From NCBI RefSeq assembly GCF_047495495.1, contig NZ_CP179930.1:1240001-1304000 (forward strand): a DNA stretch of 64,000 bases, written 5' to 3'. This DNA comes from Zymobacter sp047495495. Its GTDB lineage: Bacteria; Pseudomonadota; Gammaproteobacteria; Pseudomonadales; Halomonadaceae. The notes beneath the pieces are model-generated. The model had not been told where the DNA came from, ran no database searches, and worked only from the letters and a program-made list of their open reading frames with translations. Both the position numbers and the translations under genes were made by a program. This document shows positions 52,861 to 60,422 of the stretch, in pieces. How positions within the stretch are numbered: position 1 is the stretch's first letter; every line of letters starts with the position of its first letter.

Positions 52861-53301
52861 CTATTGCAAATTATACTGGGGCAAATTGTTATAGACGGTT
52901 AAAGTCTCAAGAGGCTCTTGATGCATCAGATCCTTTATCGCTTGCATTGCCTCATCGGTAGTCCGAATGCATCCTTGAGTTGGATGCCTTGGACCAGGAA
53001 GTCTGTGATGAAATGCTCGTCCGGAGTGTACACCAACACCCGAGTGTCCGAGCATATGAAACCGAACGATACCATGTGTGCCGTATTTTCCATTTATAGT
53101 ATCATCTGCATGATTTACATGCCGATGTGGCACTGACCGATCTTGCATTATGTATATGCCATCTGCTAGATGAGTAAACCCTGTTTTGATTTTTACTTCG
53201 TTATCAATTCTATTAAAAGCCGTCCATCTACCTACAATTTCAAAATTTGACTTGTAAAGAGTAATAGTGTGCTGCATCCCATCGAAAACTAATCTAGCCA
53301 T
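52861..53301 (-). CDS. L,D-transpeptidase-like protein, candidate peptidoglycan toxin
   Basis: 146 residues without a signal peptide. The catalytic pattern of YkuD-type L,D-transpeptidases is present: His92 in GVGVHSGRAF and Cys111 in PTQGCIRTTDEAM, 15 residues from the His to the Thr as in HX14-17[S/T]xGC. N-terminal VFDGMQHTITLYKSNFE resembles the beta-rich start of DUF2778/Tlde1-type effectors. ATG has AGAGGGA upstream. Lack of a secretion signal plus a signal-bearing downstream partner suggests a toxin delivered to the periplasm of other cells (for instance by type VI secretion). No secretion genes are in the window, so delivery is unknown. Confidence 0.75.
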   Translation of the reverse strand: MARLVFDGMQHTITLYKSNFEIVGRWTAFNRIDNEVKIKTGFTHLADGIYIMQDRSVPHRHVNHADDTINGKYGTHGIVRFHMLGHSGVGVHSGRAFHHRLPGPRHPTQGCIRTTDEAMQAIKDLMHQEPLETLTVYNNLPQYNLQ

Positions 53302-53573
53302 TTTTCCCTCTATTTATAGATAACAACGCTGGGCTATTGTCTACAAAAATCAAAGGGTTGTCACTTTTTGATACCTGTCTTTTGAGTCAGGTGTTAGGCG
53401 GCAAAATTGTCGCAGCAGGCTAGGCTGTTGTTTATTTTTCTTGTCATGCTTTTGATAGTAGCAAAAGCGCCTTTTTCCATATCTCGCATCAAATCGCCCA
53501 ATAGGTACCAATCACTGCTGCAATTGTGGGCCCATTGGGAAATCTCGATATGCATACCGCACCAGCTCTCACA
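53302..53573 (-). other. Former 3' extension of the Q-position gene, and cargo promoter
   Basis: Reading on from the TGA stop at 53574 in the same frame, 53573-53394 remains open and encodes CESWCGMHIEISQWAHNC and onward, matching the 51958-52165 remnant. This suggests the gene was once longer. 53302-53390 is AT-rich and should hold the promoter of the toxin-like gene. Confidence 0.5.
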
Positions 53574-54086
53574 TCACGCTGCCACATGCTTTGGCCCCCA
53601 ATCAGCGCAACGCATCGACTGCTCGACCATCGCCTGTGACAGGGCAACAAGGCGTTCTGCACGCTTCTTCAGCACACGTTCCCCGCGCTCGGCCAGCGTC
53701 ATGCGCACACGATCATGCAGCGCGTCGTAGACCTCGCCCTTGCACGCCTGACGGATCGACTCCTTCACTGGCGCCAGCGTCATGATGACGGCGTACTGTA
53801 GCGGATCGGTATCGAGCAGCCCATCAACGTAGCGCCTGATTTTGTGATACTCGGCGTAGATATCTGCTCCCGTGCCTGCACGCTTCTCGCGGCTCTCAAT
53901 CGCCCGTACTGATCGTGACTTCTTGCCTTTCTTGCCCGCCTCATACAAGTCAGCCATCGACTGCGTACGCATGCCGTCTTCATATGCAAGCGCCACTGCT
54001 GTGCGCGGGTCGGTTGTCAGAAAACGTGTGCGAGGCTGCACGGCCCGTTGATAGCAACGCGCGTACAGTTCTTCCCAGTTGCTCAT
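53574..54086 (-). CDS. Phage protein at the antiterminator-Q position
   Basis: 170 residues, helical and basic; not recognised as a specific family. It lies downstream of RusA- and DUF1364-like genes and upstream of the cargo and holin, exactly where lambdoid phages encode the late antiterminator Q; function therefore inferred from position. Contains TDPRTAVALAYEDGMRTQSM and a Lys/Arg-rich KKGKKSRSVRAIESREKR segment suited to nucleic-acid binding. Probably shortened at its C-terminus (see the in-frame extension downstream). ATG at 54086. Confidence 0.65.
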   Translation of the reverse strand: MSNWEELYARCYQRAVQPRTRFLTTDPRTAVALAYEDGMRTQSMADLYEAGKKGKKSRSVRAIESREKRAGTGADIYAEYHKIRRYVDGLLDTDPLQYAVIMTLAPVKESIRQACKGEVYDALHDRVRMTLAERGERVLKKRAERLVALSQAMVEQSMRCADWGPKHVAA

Positions 54087-54118
54087 GCAGCCCCCTCGGC
54101 TACTTCTTGAATTATTAC

Positions 54119-54460
54119 CTACACACCGGAGCCGCGTTTAGGGTCACGGATCGGTGCCAATGTCTGTACGCTGACCACGTAGTCAGGCGTGTCGTCTTTG
54201 AGTAGCCCCGACCGCACCAAGCCATCCTCAATCAGCTTGAGGGTATAGCCGTAGTTGGAGCAGTCGAGGCGGCGTTTCCCTTTGCCCAGCACCGGTTGCA
54301 GTGTCAGGTGAACAGGGCAGGTGATCGGCTCTAGCCCGCGCGCAGCGATCTGTGTTGCTTTGTGGGCTGCGTCAACATGCTTCTTGCAAGTTGCCCAGTG
54401 AACGCCCGCATAGATGCTGTTGAGTGACGGGCCAAGGTAGGGCACGAAGACCTGAATCAC
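54119..54460 (-). CDS. RusA-like Holliday junction resolvase
   Basis: 113 residues from the GTG at 54460, which overlaps the preceding stop by four bases (GTGA). Begins VIQVFVPYLGPSLNSIYAGVHW, followed by basic helices, and the RusA catalytic pattern: Asp in RRLDCSNYGYTLKLIEDGLV, then LLKDDTPDYVVSV with the acidic pair. The usual DxDN is here LDCSN, so one catalytic carboxylate position is altered and activity is uncertain. Located in the nin-like region of the phage. Confidence 0.72.
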   Translation of the reverse strand: MIQVFVPYLGPSLNSIYAGVHWATCKKHVDAAHKATQIAARGLEPITCPVHLTLQPVLGKGKRRLDCSNYGYTLKLIEDGLVRSGLLKDDTPDYVVSVQTLAPIRDPKRGSGV

Positions 54461-54765
54461 GCCGCCACTCCCTTGATGGTGATGATGCCTTTTTCCACCA
54501 TGCGTACCAGCGTGCGGATTTGTGCGCGACGCATATACCACTCGGCGTGGGCTTTCTCTTCGGATGGCCACGGCACACGTCCATCAATCACGTCATGGCA
54601 TGCCGAGCAGCCATAGCAGGCTGACAGGTCATCGCTTTTGCGTGCCAGCCCGTGTGACTGGCATAGCACGGTGGTGTCCGTTCGCTCGTTGCAGACGCCG
54701 AGAATGCCCAGCGTGCAGCGCTCGTCGCGTGCCGATGCGCGCATGGCCTTTGATACGATCCTCAT
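54457..54765 (-). CDS. DUF1364 phage nuclease-like protein
   Basis: 102 residues. MRIVSKAMRASARDERCTL start, Cys in GVCNERTDTTVLCQSH, YGCSACHDVIDGR and EWYMRRAQIRTLVRMVEKGII follow the DUF1364 (lambda YbcO-like) pattern of HNH-type nucleases with zinc-binding cysteines. ATG overlaps the upstream stop (ATGA) and its own stop overlaps the RusA-like start, a tight three-gene unit. Confidence 0.82.
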   Translation of the reverse strand: MRIVSKAMRASARDERCTLGILGVCNERTDTTVLCQSHGLARKSDDLSACYGCSACHDVIDGRVPWPSEEKAHAEWYMRRAQIRTLVRMVEKGIITIKGVAA

Positions 54766-55127
54766 GCTGCTCGCTCCTGAATCATGGCCAGCGCCATTTC
54801 CTCGATCTGTTCTTCTGTGCAGTGGGGCCAGTAGGTCTTAGCGATATAGGTGCACAGCTCGCTCATTAGCTGGAAGAAACGCCCTTGGTCCATCCGGTCA
54901 AAGGCAATGGAGCGAGGCTGTTTGCTGACCAGTACGCCGAACCCCGGCACATCAGTGTGGGTGATGTCGCACTCAACGCCGGAGTCGGTTTGCAGCTTCT
55001 TGAGCGCGTCATGCGCGTTCTTGCCGTTGAAATCGTCGATGTTCTGCGCCACCAACCGGCCCAGTGCATGCGCTAGTCGATGAAACTGCAGGTTGCGCGG
55101 CTGCTGTCTCAGAAAGCGTCTATCCTA
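54762..55127 (-). pseudogene. Phage nin-region gene, 5' end lost
   Basis: Open from 55127 without a start codon upstream: DRRFLRQQPRNLQFHRLAHA runs into VAQNIDDFNGKNAHDALKKL and ends LAMIQERAA. Downstream (minus) it overlaps the DUF1364 start by ATGA. The upstream boundary at about 55127 coincides with a sudden switch to AT-rich DNA, so the gene is cut by a recombination junction. A TTG at 55055 could give a 97-residue shortened product. Family not recognised. Confidence 0.65.
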
Positions 55128-55414
55128 AAAGATAATTGGCGTGGTATAAAAGATATAGTCAAAAAAGAAATACCTGATTACGAAAAAACAATATTAATTG
55201 GACCAAGAAAACTTAATTTAAAAAACCTAGATATAGAACGTTGTATAAGCTTCATTTGTTTGTTGGTGGTAATAAAAGTGTAAAAGACACTATTATAGAA
55301 GAGCTTTTGAAGAGAGGTGTAACACTGGCATGGACGCTCCCTGATAATAAAGTTGAATCTGCCAATTTATTTGATGTGCTTAACAAAATAAAAAATTATC
55401 CTGAGCTCATTTAG
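55127..55414 (+). pseudogene. Truncated and frameshifted AT-rich gene
   Basis: From the junction, a plus-strand frame reads LKDNWRGIKDIVKKEIPDYE to about 55240. The protein-like continuation is in another frame: LHLFVGGNKSVKDTIIEELL then VTLAWTLPDNKV and a stop at 55414. Both ends of the chain look natural, so a single shift near 55235-55250 is likely. Unrecognised; size and setting would suit an immunity or small cytoplasmic protein. A terminator follows at 55443. Confidence 0.5.
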
Positions 55415-55442
55415 AATATACTCTCATTCTTGGACTCTAGTG

Positions 55443-55468
55443 GCCCGTCACCGCACGGGCTTTTTCAC
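55443..55468 (+). terminator. Intrinsic terminator
   Basis: GGCCCGT/ACGGGC stem, loop CACCGC, then five Ts; closes the broken gene upstream. Confidence 0.8.
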
Positions 55469-55791
55469 ACTTGCTTGATGGTATGCGTGCTATTTTAGAG
55501 TGGATAGAAAGCGTATGAAAAGTTAATGGTCAGCGTGAGTGTGCGAAGCTTTTCCCTGCTAGTGATTTTGTGCAGCCAATGTGATAAGGTAAGCCCTTGC
55601 TTTGATAAAAGACTAGCATGTCTGCGTGAATCTCTAAAACAATAGGTTGGGCCAAAGCAGCTTGGGGCGGACTATTGGCGACTAGCTCGTATAGAGATTA
55701 AGCTCTAGCGAATACTTTTAAGGCTCACTTATACCATCGGTTTGGTAATCTAATTTTGGGCATGCATATTATTAATTTAAGGACCTGTACA
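55469..55791. other. AT-rich non-coding stretch
   Basis: No gene supported; expected to contain the promoter of the following secreted-protein remnant. Confidence 0.4.
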
Positions 55792-56266
55792 ATGACTTCC
55801 TCTATACGACGCAAAAAAAGTAATAAAAATATTTTGGGTAAACCAGAAATTTTGACAATTAGTATCGTCACATTTTTATCTATAATATTGCATACTAACA
55901 TATGCATGTATACACGGCTGGGTTGGAGCCCCTGCTAACAAGGATAGCTATTATGCTGAAAACCGAACTCCTGAGCAGGTATGCAATGACCCTACTATGG
56001 CTTTTGCTGCGGCAAGCACCGTTATGGAAAACCAACTAAAGTATCCATCAAAATATATTTTTCCGAAATATAATCCGTATGATGCCGATATATTAATAAC
56101 TTCCCACGGCGATTGCACTCACTCTGTTGCCTCTTACCTCAATACATCGGGACCTTATGGGACTATGATAAGAAAAAATTACTTTATGGAAATAGAAAAT
56201 ACTTTAGGCACTGATAAATGGAAAGTGCAGGGTGCAATAATCTTTCCTTTGGATGAAATGAAATAA
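55792..56266 (+). pseudogene. Secreted small-protein gene with a frameshift
   Basis: First frame, ATG at 55792: MTSSIRRKKSNKNILGKPE then hydrophobic LTISIVTFLSIILHTNICM, stop at 55938. Second frame continues GWVGAPANKDSYYAENRTPE, QVCNDPTMAFAAASTVM, DADILITSHGDCTHSVASYL and ends FPLDEMK. A signal or anchor followed by a mature domain split by one shift near 55905-55925 explains both. A downstream ATG at 55997 could still give 89 residues. Unrecognised. Confidence 0.5.
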
Positions 56267-56343
56267 GATCCGATTGCTTTCATACCTGCAGCCCAGCCTT
56301 TGCTACCCTTACCTACTATGACAATGGGCCAAAAGGAGAGAGA

Positions 56344-56472
56344 ATGAAGCGACTGGTCGCAGGTGTGGCGCTGATGGTGACGATGCTGAACGGTGCCACA
56401 ATTCGATTCAAAAACAGCAGTGGAAGTGAAGCTGTAAACAGAGTGTTCTTCTTGGATGATGACCCCATTTGA
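56344..56472 (+). CDS. Small exported peptide (42 aa)
   Basis: AGGAGAG just before the ATG; MKRLVAGVALMVTMLNGA is a signal-like start, followed by a polar tail ending FFLDDDPI. After the TGA the frame stays open for a further 42 codons to 56601, crossing an intrinsic-terminator-like hairpin; the gene may be a nonsense-truncated form of a longer one. Unrecognised. Confidence 0.45.
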   Translation: MKRLVAGVALMVTMLNGATIRFKNSSGSEAVNRVFFLDDDPI

Positions 56473-56504
56473 GGGGAAACACACGCTGTAGATATTCATC
56501 CTCA

Positions 56505-56530
56505 AGCCCAGCCAAGTGCTGGTTTTTTTG
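56505..56530 (+). terminator. Short intrinsic terminator
   Basis: CCAGC/GCTGG stem with CAAGT loop, then seven Ts. Confidence 0.65.
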
Positions 56531-56601
56531 TTAGCGGCTACTGCCAGAATCCCAGAAGACTTATTGAGTGTTTACAAGGCCAATCTGTTAACCGGGTCTG
56601 A

Positions 56602-56971
56602 AAAGATATACTGATAAATATTGCTGAGATAAGTGCGGAAGCATCTCTTATATATAGATAGCTAACTTATTATTATTCTAGTGGTTTTTAATAATAAGAG
56701 GTGGTAAATATATTGGTGCTTTTTATGGTTATAGGTCGCCTCGGAAATTTTTAATTAAGTTGTAATCATCAATATTTTGATAAGTTTAACGATCACCTCT
56801 AGAGGTATGATTGTTATAAAAATAAGTCTTATAAGTTTGATGTGATATATGACTACAGATAATGTTTTTGGTATATTAATATATAGGCGTGAAGTTTTGT
56901 GTTTTCTATAAAGATTGTGTTGATAAGGACGATATATAATATAATTTTCTCATGAAAAGGAGAGAGTACAT
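56602..56971. other. AT-rich non-coding stretch
   Basis: 370 bases, very AT-rich, no gene or repeat; promoter region of the next secreted protein. Confidence 0.45.
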
Positions 56972-57319
56972 ATGAAGCCACTACTGCTTGGAATAGGCCT
57001 TTTATCCGCTGTCTGTGCCCCTGTTGTGCTTGCCGAGTGCTTTGGTGAAGGCGAATACCGTGTCTGCTCTGAGAGTGCTATGGATGATGATGGCAATGGT
57101 TATGTCCGTTCGTGGGATGCGGAGGGCAACGAGTATCATGTGGATGTGAACAGTCGTTCCTTTGGGGGAAATGGCACTGAGACAACGTCTAGCGATAGTG
57201 ATGGAAACAGCTACTCCATTCGCACTTGGATTGACAGTAATGGTGATGCGCACACTCGAGATAGTGAAGGGAACGAATGCATCATCACGCAGGAAGGTCA
57301 AGAAATTGGCTGTGATTAA
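56972..57319 (+). CDS. Small secreted hypothetical protein
   Basis: 115 residues. Signal peptide about 1-21 (LLLGIGLLSAVCAPVVLAE). The mature part is an acidic Gly/Asp/Ser-rich series of short beta-like turns: DDDGNGYVRSWDAEGNEYHV, DSDGNSYSIRTWIDSNGDAH, DSEGNECI, about one per 20 residues, with four Cys that could pair. Not recognised; the DxDGN motifs might bind calcium. AGGAGAG precedes the ATG. Confidence 0.7.
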   Translation: MKPLLLGIGLLSAVCAPVVLAECFGEGEYRVCSESAMDDDGNGYVRSWDAEGNEYHVDVNSRSFGGNGTETTSSDSDGNSYSIRTWIDSNGDAHTRDSEGNECIITQEGQEIGCD

Positions 57320-57656
57320 GGGAGCTCCTTATTCATTAAGTGTTCAAAAAGATAAATATCATAGTTATCAACTATATAGTTGGACTTACTCGAGTTTGAT
57401 GCTTCAGGTTTTATGAAATGCCTGACGATAACTATCCGCCATTGGCTATTGTGGGGTAGGCATTTTTGTATGCTCGTGGCACTATGGTAGCGTATCCAAG
57501 GGATGTTATGCGTTAAGGTGTGCACCATACGAAGGGTATGGGCGGGGCCTATAGCGTAAATAAAAGTTTAAATAGTGATATCCGTTGTAAACATTGCGTT
57601 ATCTTGCGAGGAAGGGGGAATGCTACGTCATCCTATACCTTGCCGAGCACCACTCA
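57320..57656. other. Intergenic stretch before the GT9 gene
   Basis: 337 bases, no gene. An in-frame extension of the GT9 frame back to a TTG at 57594 exists but shows no homology pattern. Confidence 0.4.
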
Positions 57657-58703
57657 ATGAAAGTGATTAAAAAGCTAAAAGAAAAATTAGAAATCAAGCG
57701 GTACGATTTTAAGCCCGAGATAGCTGACGGGCCTATTGAAGACATCGAAAATGCCGTGTTTTACTGTGTTGACGGGATCGGCGATATCATGGTCGCTTCG
57801 CCTATCATTCGGGCTATTCTGGAAAAGTGTACCGGACGCGCCTACTTCATCTGTAGCCCCACTAGCCAGCTGTATATCGACCTGCTTGATAAGCAGTACT
57901 CGAACGTTGTTATCGTCCCTGTTGGCAAGAAGAAAGCGCTTACCGAAAGCAGCATTGCACACACGGCGGCGAACATACGAAAGCAAGGAAAAATTGATGT
58001 TGTCGTCAACGGCCTGGGACGGGTGTCTCCGCGCTTCGCACAGCTTGCTTGCCTGCTCAAACCTCGGGCTGTTCTATCCGCAATGGAAAGCGCTAAGCGC
58101 ACCAGCCGTCCTAAAATGGTGCATAAATCTGTTCATTACGCCAATCTTTTATATCGGCGTGGTGTTTCGATTGTAGATTGCTGGGGCATCATCGCCCAGA
58201 TGGTTGGCTGCGATTATAACCGTACCTTGCTATTCCCTGTTGCAGATATCACCCCTGAGCGTACTCCTTATATTGCCGTTTCTCTGCTAGGTGCCTCTTG
58301 GGGCCCGATTTCGGAAGAAAATGCTATCCATATCTGTCAGGCGATCTCACGGCATTATAAAAATGATATTTGTTTGATCGTCTCACCTGGTATCGAAGCC
58401 ATGTGCCTGTCCATTGCGTCAACATTGGAAAATGTGTTTGTTTCCCCGCTTCCGCCGAGCCTAGAATCATCGGGAGCCTATATAAAGCATGCTCAAGCAT
58501 TGGTAGCCGTTTGCTCTGCTCCTGTTCATATCGCGGGTGCTTTTGATACGCCAGTATTGGTGATTAGAGGCGTTGAAAGAAGTGCATGGCGTCCCGTAGT
58601 GAGCCATGCAATGGAATATATAACCAATAATAGAGATATCAATGAGATAGATAATCAGGCATTTGAAGCCTGCTTCGCTGCATTCATCAATAAAATTGGT
58701 TGA
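57657..58703 (+). CDS. Glycosyltransferase family 9 (heptosyltransferase-like)
   Basis: GT-B protein of 348 residues like ADP-heptose:LPS heptosyltransferases. N-terminal VFYCVDGIGDIMVASPIIRAIL corresponds to the GDxxxxxP loop of the family, and the C-terminal half has AQALVAVCSAPVHIAGAFDTPVLVIRG, matching the nucleotide-sugar region (usual form SGPMHLAAALGTPVVALFG). Probably adds a sugar to LPS core or another surface glycan. The start is unclear: the ATG at 57657 has only a weak ribosome-binding site; TTG at 57594 would add 21 residues. Isolated from other LPS genes. Confidence 0.8.
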   Translation: MKVIKKLKEKLEIKRYDFKPEIADGPIEDIENAVFYCVDGIGDIMVASPIIRAILEKCTGRAYFICSPTSQLYIDLLDKQYSNVVIVPVGKKKALTESSIAHTAANIRKQGKIDVVVNGLGRVSPRFAQLACLLKPRAVLSAMESAKRTSRPKMVHKSVHYANLLYRRGVSIVDCWGIIAQMVGCDYNRTLLFPVADITPERTPYIAVSLLGASWGPISEENAIHICQAISRHYKNDICLIVSPGIEAMCLSIASTLENVFVSPLPPSLESSGAYIKHAQALVAVCSAPVHIAGAFDTPVLVIRGVERSAWRPVVSHAMEYITNNRDINEIDNQAFEACFAAFINKIG

Positions 58704-58797
58704 TACTTGTGTGTTGGCCTTGCCGTTAAATTAGGTATGACAAGGCCAACGTTGATGCATCCCATGATATTTCAGTGGGAGCGTGAATTATGCGTCA

Positions 58798-59721
58798 TCA
58801 ATAGAATACGGAACACAGCTCTGCGGTATGCCCTATACCGTATTCATTGTCGATGGCGGTCTTTCCCCAAGGGGTCAAGGCGAACTGGCCATTCGGGCCG
58901 GAAGACAGGTCCAGCACGGTATCTGATCCGCCGTTGCCATACCATGACCAAGCGATCCAGCCGACGGCCGTTTCTTCTGCATAGCGCAGCAGCATGCCGA
59001 TATCAACGGGGTGGCTTTCCGGTACCCGATCCCCGAACTCGCCGATGATCAATGGCAGATTGAGCGCCAGTATCTCGTCAATATTGCGTTTGATCGTGGC
59101 GGTGTCGGCGGCGGCATACTCATACATATGTACTGAGAAGGCCAGTCGCGCCGCACGGTCGCTTTTGAGCAGTGCTTGGCCATAGTCGATGATGGACTGA
59201 GGGTATTGACCATATCCGGCACCATCAATTACCAGTAGATGCTCGAAACCAGCTTCGCGCAGTGCCGTGATGGCGAATTCATAGCCAACCGACCAAGCGT
59301 AGGATGACCACGAGCCAAACCATTCATTGGCGATATTGATGATGACCCGATCTTCCTTGCCGATAAGCACGGCACTCAGCTCGATCCAGTAGGATACGGC
59401 TTGTTGCAACGCTTGCAGGTTGTCGCTGCCTGTGGCGTCGTGCACTTCCAGCATGGCGATTAGCTGGTGTCGTTCGCACAGCGAGAGGATGTTGCGTACA
59501 GATTCAACGTCGTCTTTTTCCCATTGAGTGCCGTTCGACAGTACGATGCGTACGAGGTTGGCTCCTGTCGCCGCAATGGATTTCAGCGCTGACGCGATAT
59601 CTGCTTTGTACCACGTATGGGCATGATTGATGCCTCGGATGAGAAAGGGCTGACCATTGGCATCAATGATCTGGGTGCCCGAAATCGTGAATCCGGCGGT
59701 TGTCACTGTATTGGTGATCAC
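58798..59721 (-). CDS. Glycoside hydrolase family 5 (mannanase/cellulase-like)
   Basis: TIM-barrel endo-glycanase, 307 residues. Begins with TISGTQIIDANGQPFLIRGINHAHTWY, typical of GH5 subfamily with beta-mannanase activity. Acid/base Glu in INIANEWFGSW, conserved LVIDGAGYGQYP, HMYEYAA, nucleophile Glu in LIIGEFGD, then WIAWSWYGNG. No signal peptide, so export is unclear; it may act on an internal glucan/mannan or be secreted without a classical signal. Adjacent GT9 and upstream AT-rich DNA suggest an acquired glycan-related block. Confidence 0.85.
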   Translation of the reverse strand: MITNTVTTAGFTISGTQIIDANGQPFLIRGINHAHTWYKADIASALKSIAATGANLVRIVLSNGTQWEKDDVESVRNILSLCERHQLIAMLEVHDATGSDNLQALQQAVSYWIELSAVLIGKEDRVIINIANEWFGSWSSYAWSVGYEFAITALREAGFEHLLVIDGAGYGQYPQSIIDYGQALLKSDRAARLAFSVHMYEYAAADTATIKRNIDEILALNLPLIIGEFGDRVPESHPVDIGMLLRYAEETAVGWIAWSWYGNGGSDTVLDLSSGPNGQFALTPWGKTAIDNEYGIGHTAELCSVFY

Positions 59722-60252
59722 TATTGCTAGCTCCTTATAAAAAGCGTATCTCTTGTTTTTATACGGCTCTTTATGGCTATGTTATGCATCTAATTATAAT
59801 GGCTATAGAAGTGCCTTGGGCACGCTCTAGATATAACGGCCATAGCCTGCTTTTTGAAGGATGGTAGGTGGTGAGATTCATAATTACATTCTGGTGATGA
59901 AATTATTAAGAAAACACGTAAAGATATCAAGTTTTTCTATAGCCAGTTCTCTTGCTGAATCATGATTATTATCAATAAGTGCTATTTTATAATGCATTCA
60001 TAAAAATAAGAAATGATGAATTATTCATCGTAATTTTGAATAACAATGTTTTTAAATTTTTAATGGCGATAAATTTTATTATAAATATCGGCCATCATGA
60101 CGTGTTCATATCGTAATGCCAACGGGTGATTTTAAGCTTATGTGAAGACAAAGCAGCGCCATACATGCTCTCAAGCGCTCGGTAGAGGCAAGCACGCCAT
60201 CGCCTGCTGATAAAAAGGTGTGGCGTACTTGAGGGGCGGCATTACCATGCTG
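59722..60252. other. Non-coding AT-rich stretch between the GH5 and fumarase genes
   Basis: About 530 bases, no gene. Includes a symmetrical-looking AT stretch near 59960-59975 that only loosely recalls a Fur box, and the upstream DNA of the GH5 gene. Confidence 0.45.
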
Positions 60253-60413
60253 GCATACCGCATACCGCATACCGCATACCGCATACCGCATACCGCATAC
60301 CGCATACCGCATACCGCATACCGCATACCGCATACCGCATACCGCATACCGCATACCGCATACCGCATACCGCATACCGCATACCGCATACCGCATACCG
60401 CATACCGCATACC
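60253..60413. repeat. Tandem array of 23 perfect GCATACC heptamers
   Basis: 161 bases, exactly 23 copies without a mismatch, ending 9 bases before the fumarase stop codon on the opposite strand. Frames remain open in all registers through the array, giving artificial heptapeptide repeats. Likely length-variable by slippage and may act on the 3' end of the fumarase transcript. Confidence 0.97.
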
Positions 60414-60422
60414 GTTCATTGT

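Noticed and set aside
59950..59980. Fur box upstream of the GH5 gene
   Set aside because: Too many mismatches to the 19-base consensus in a generally AT-rich stretch.
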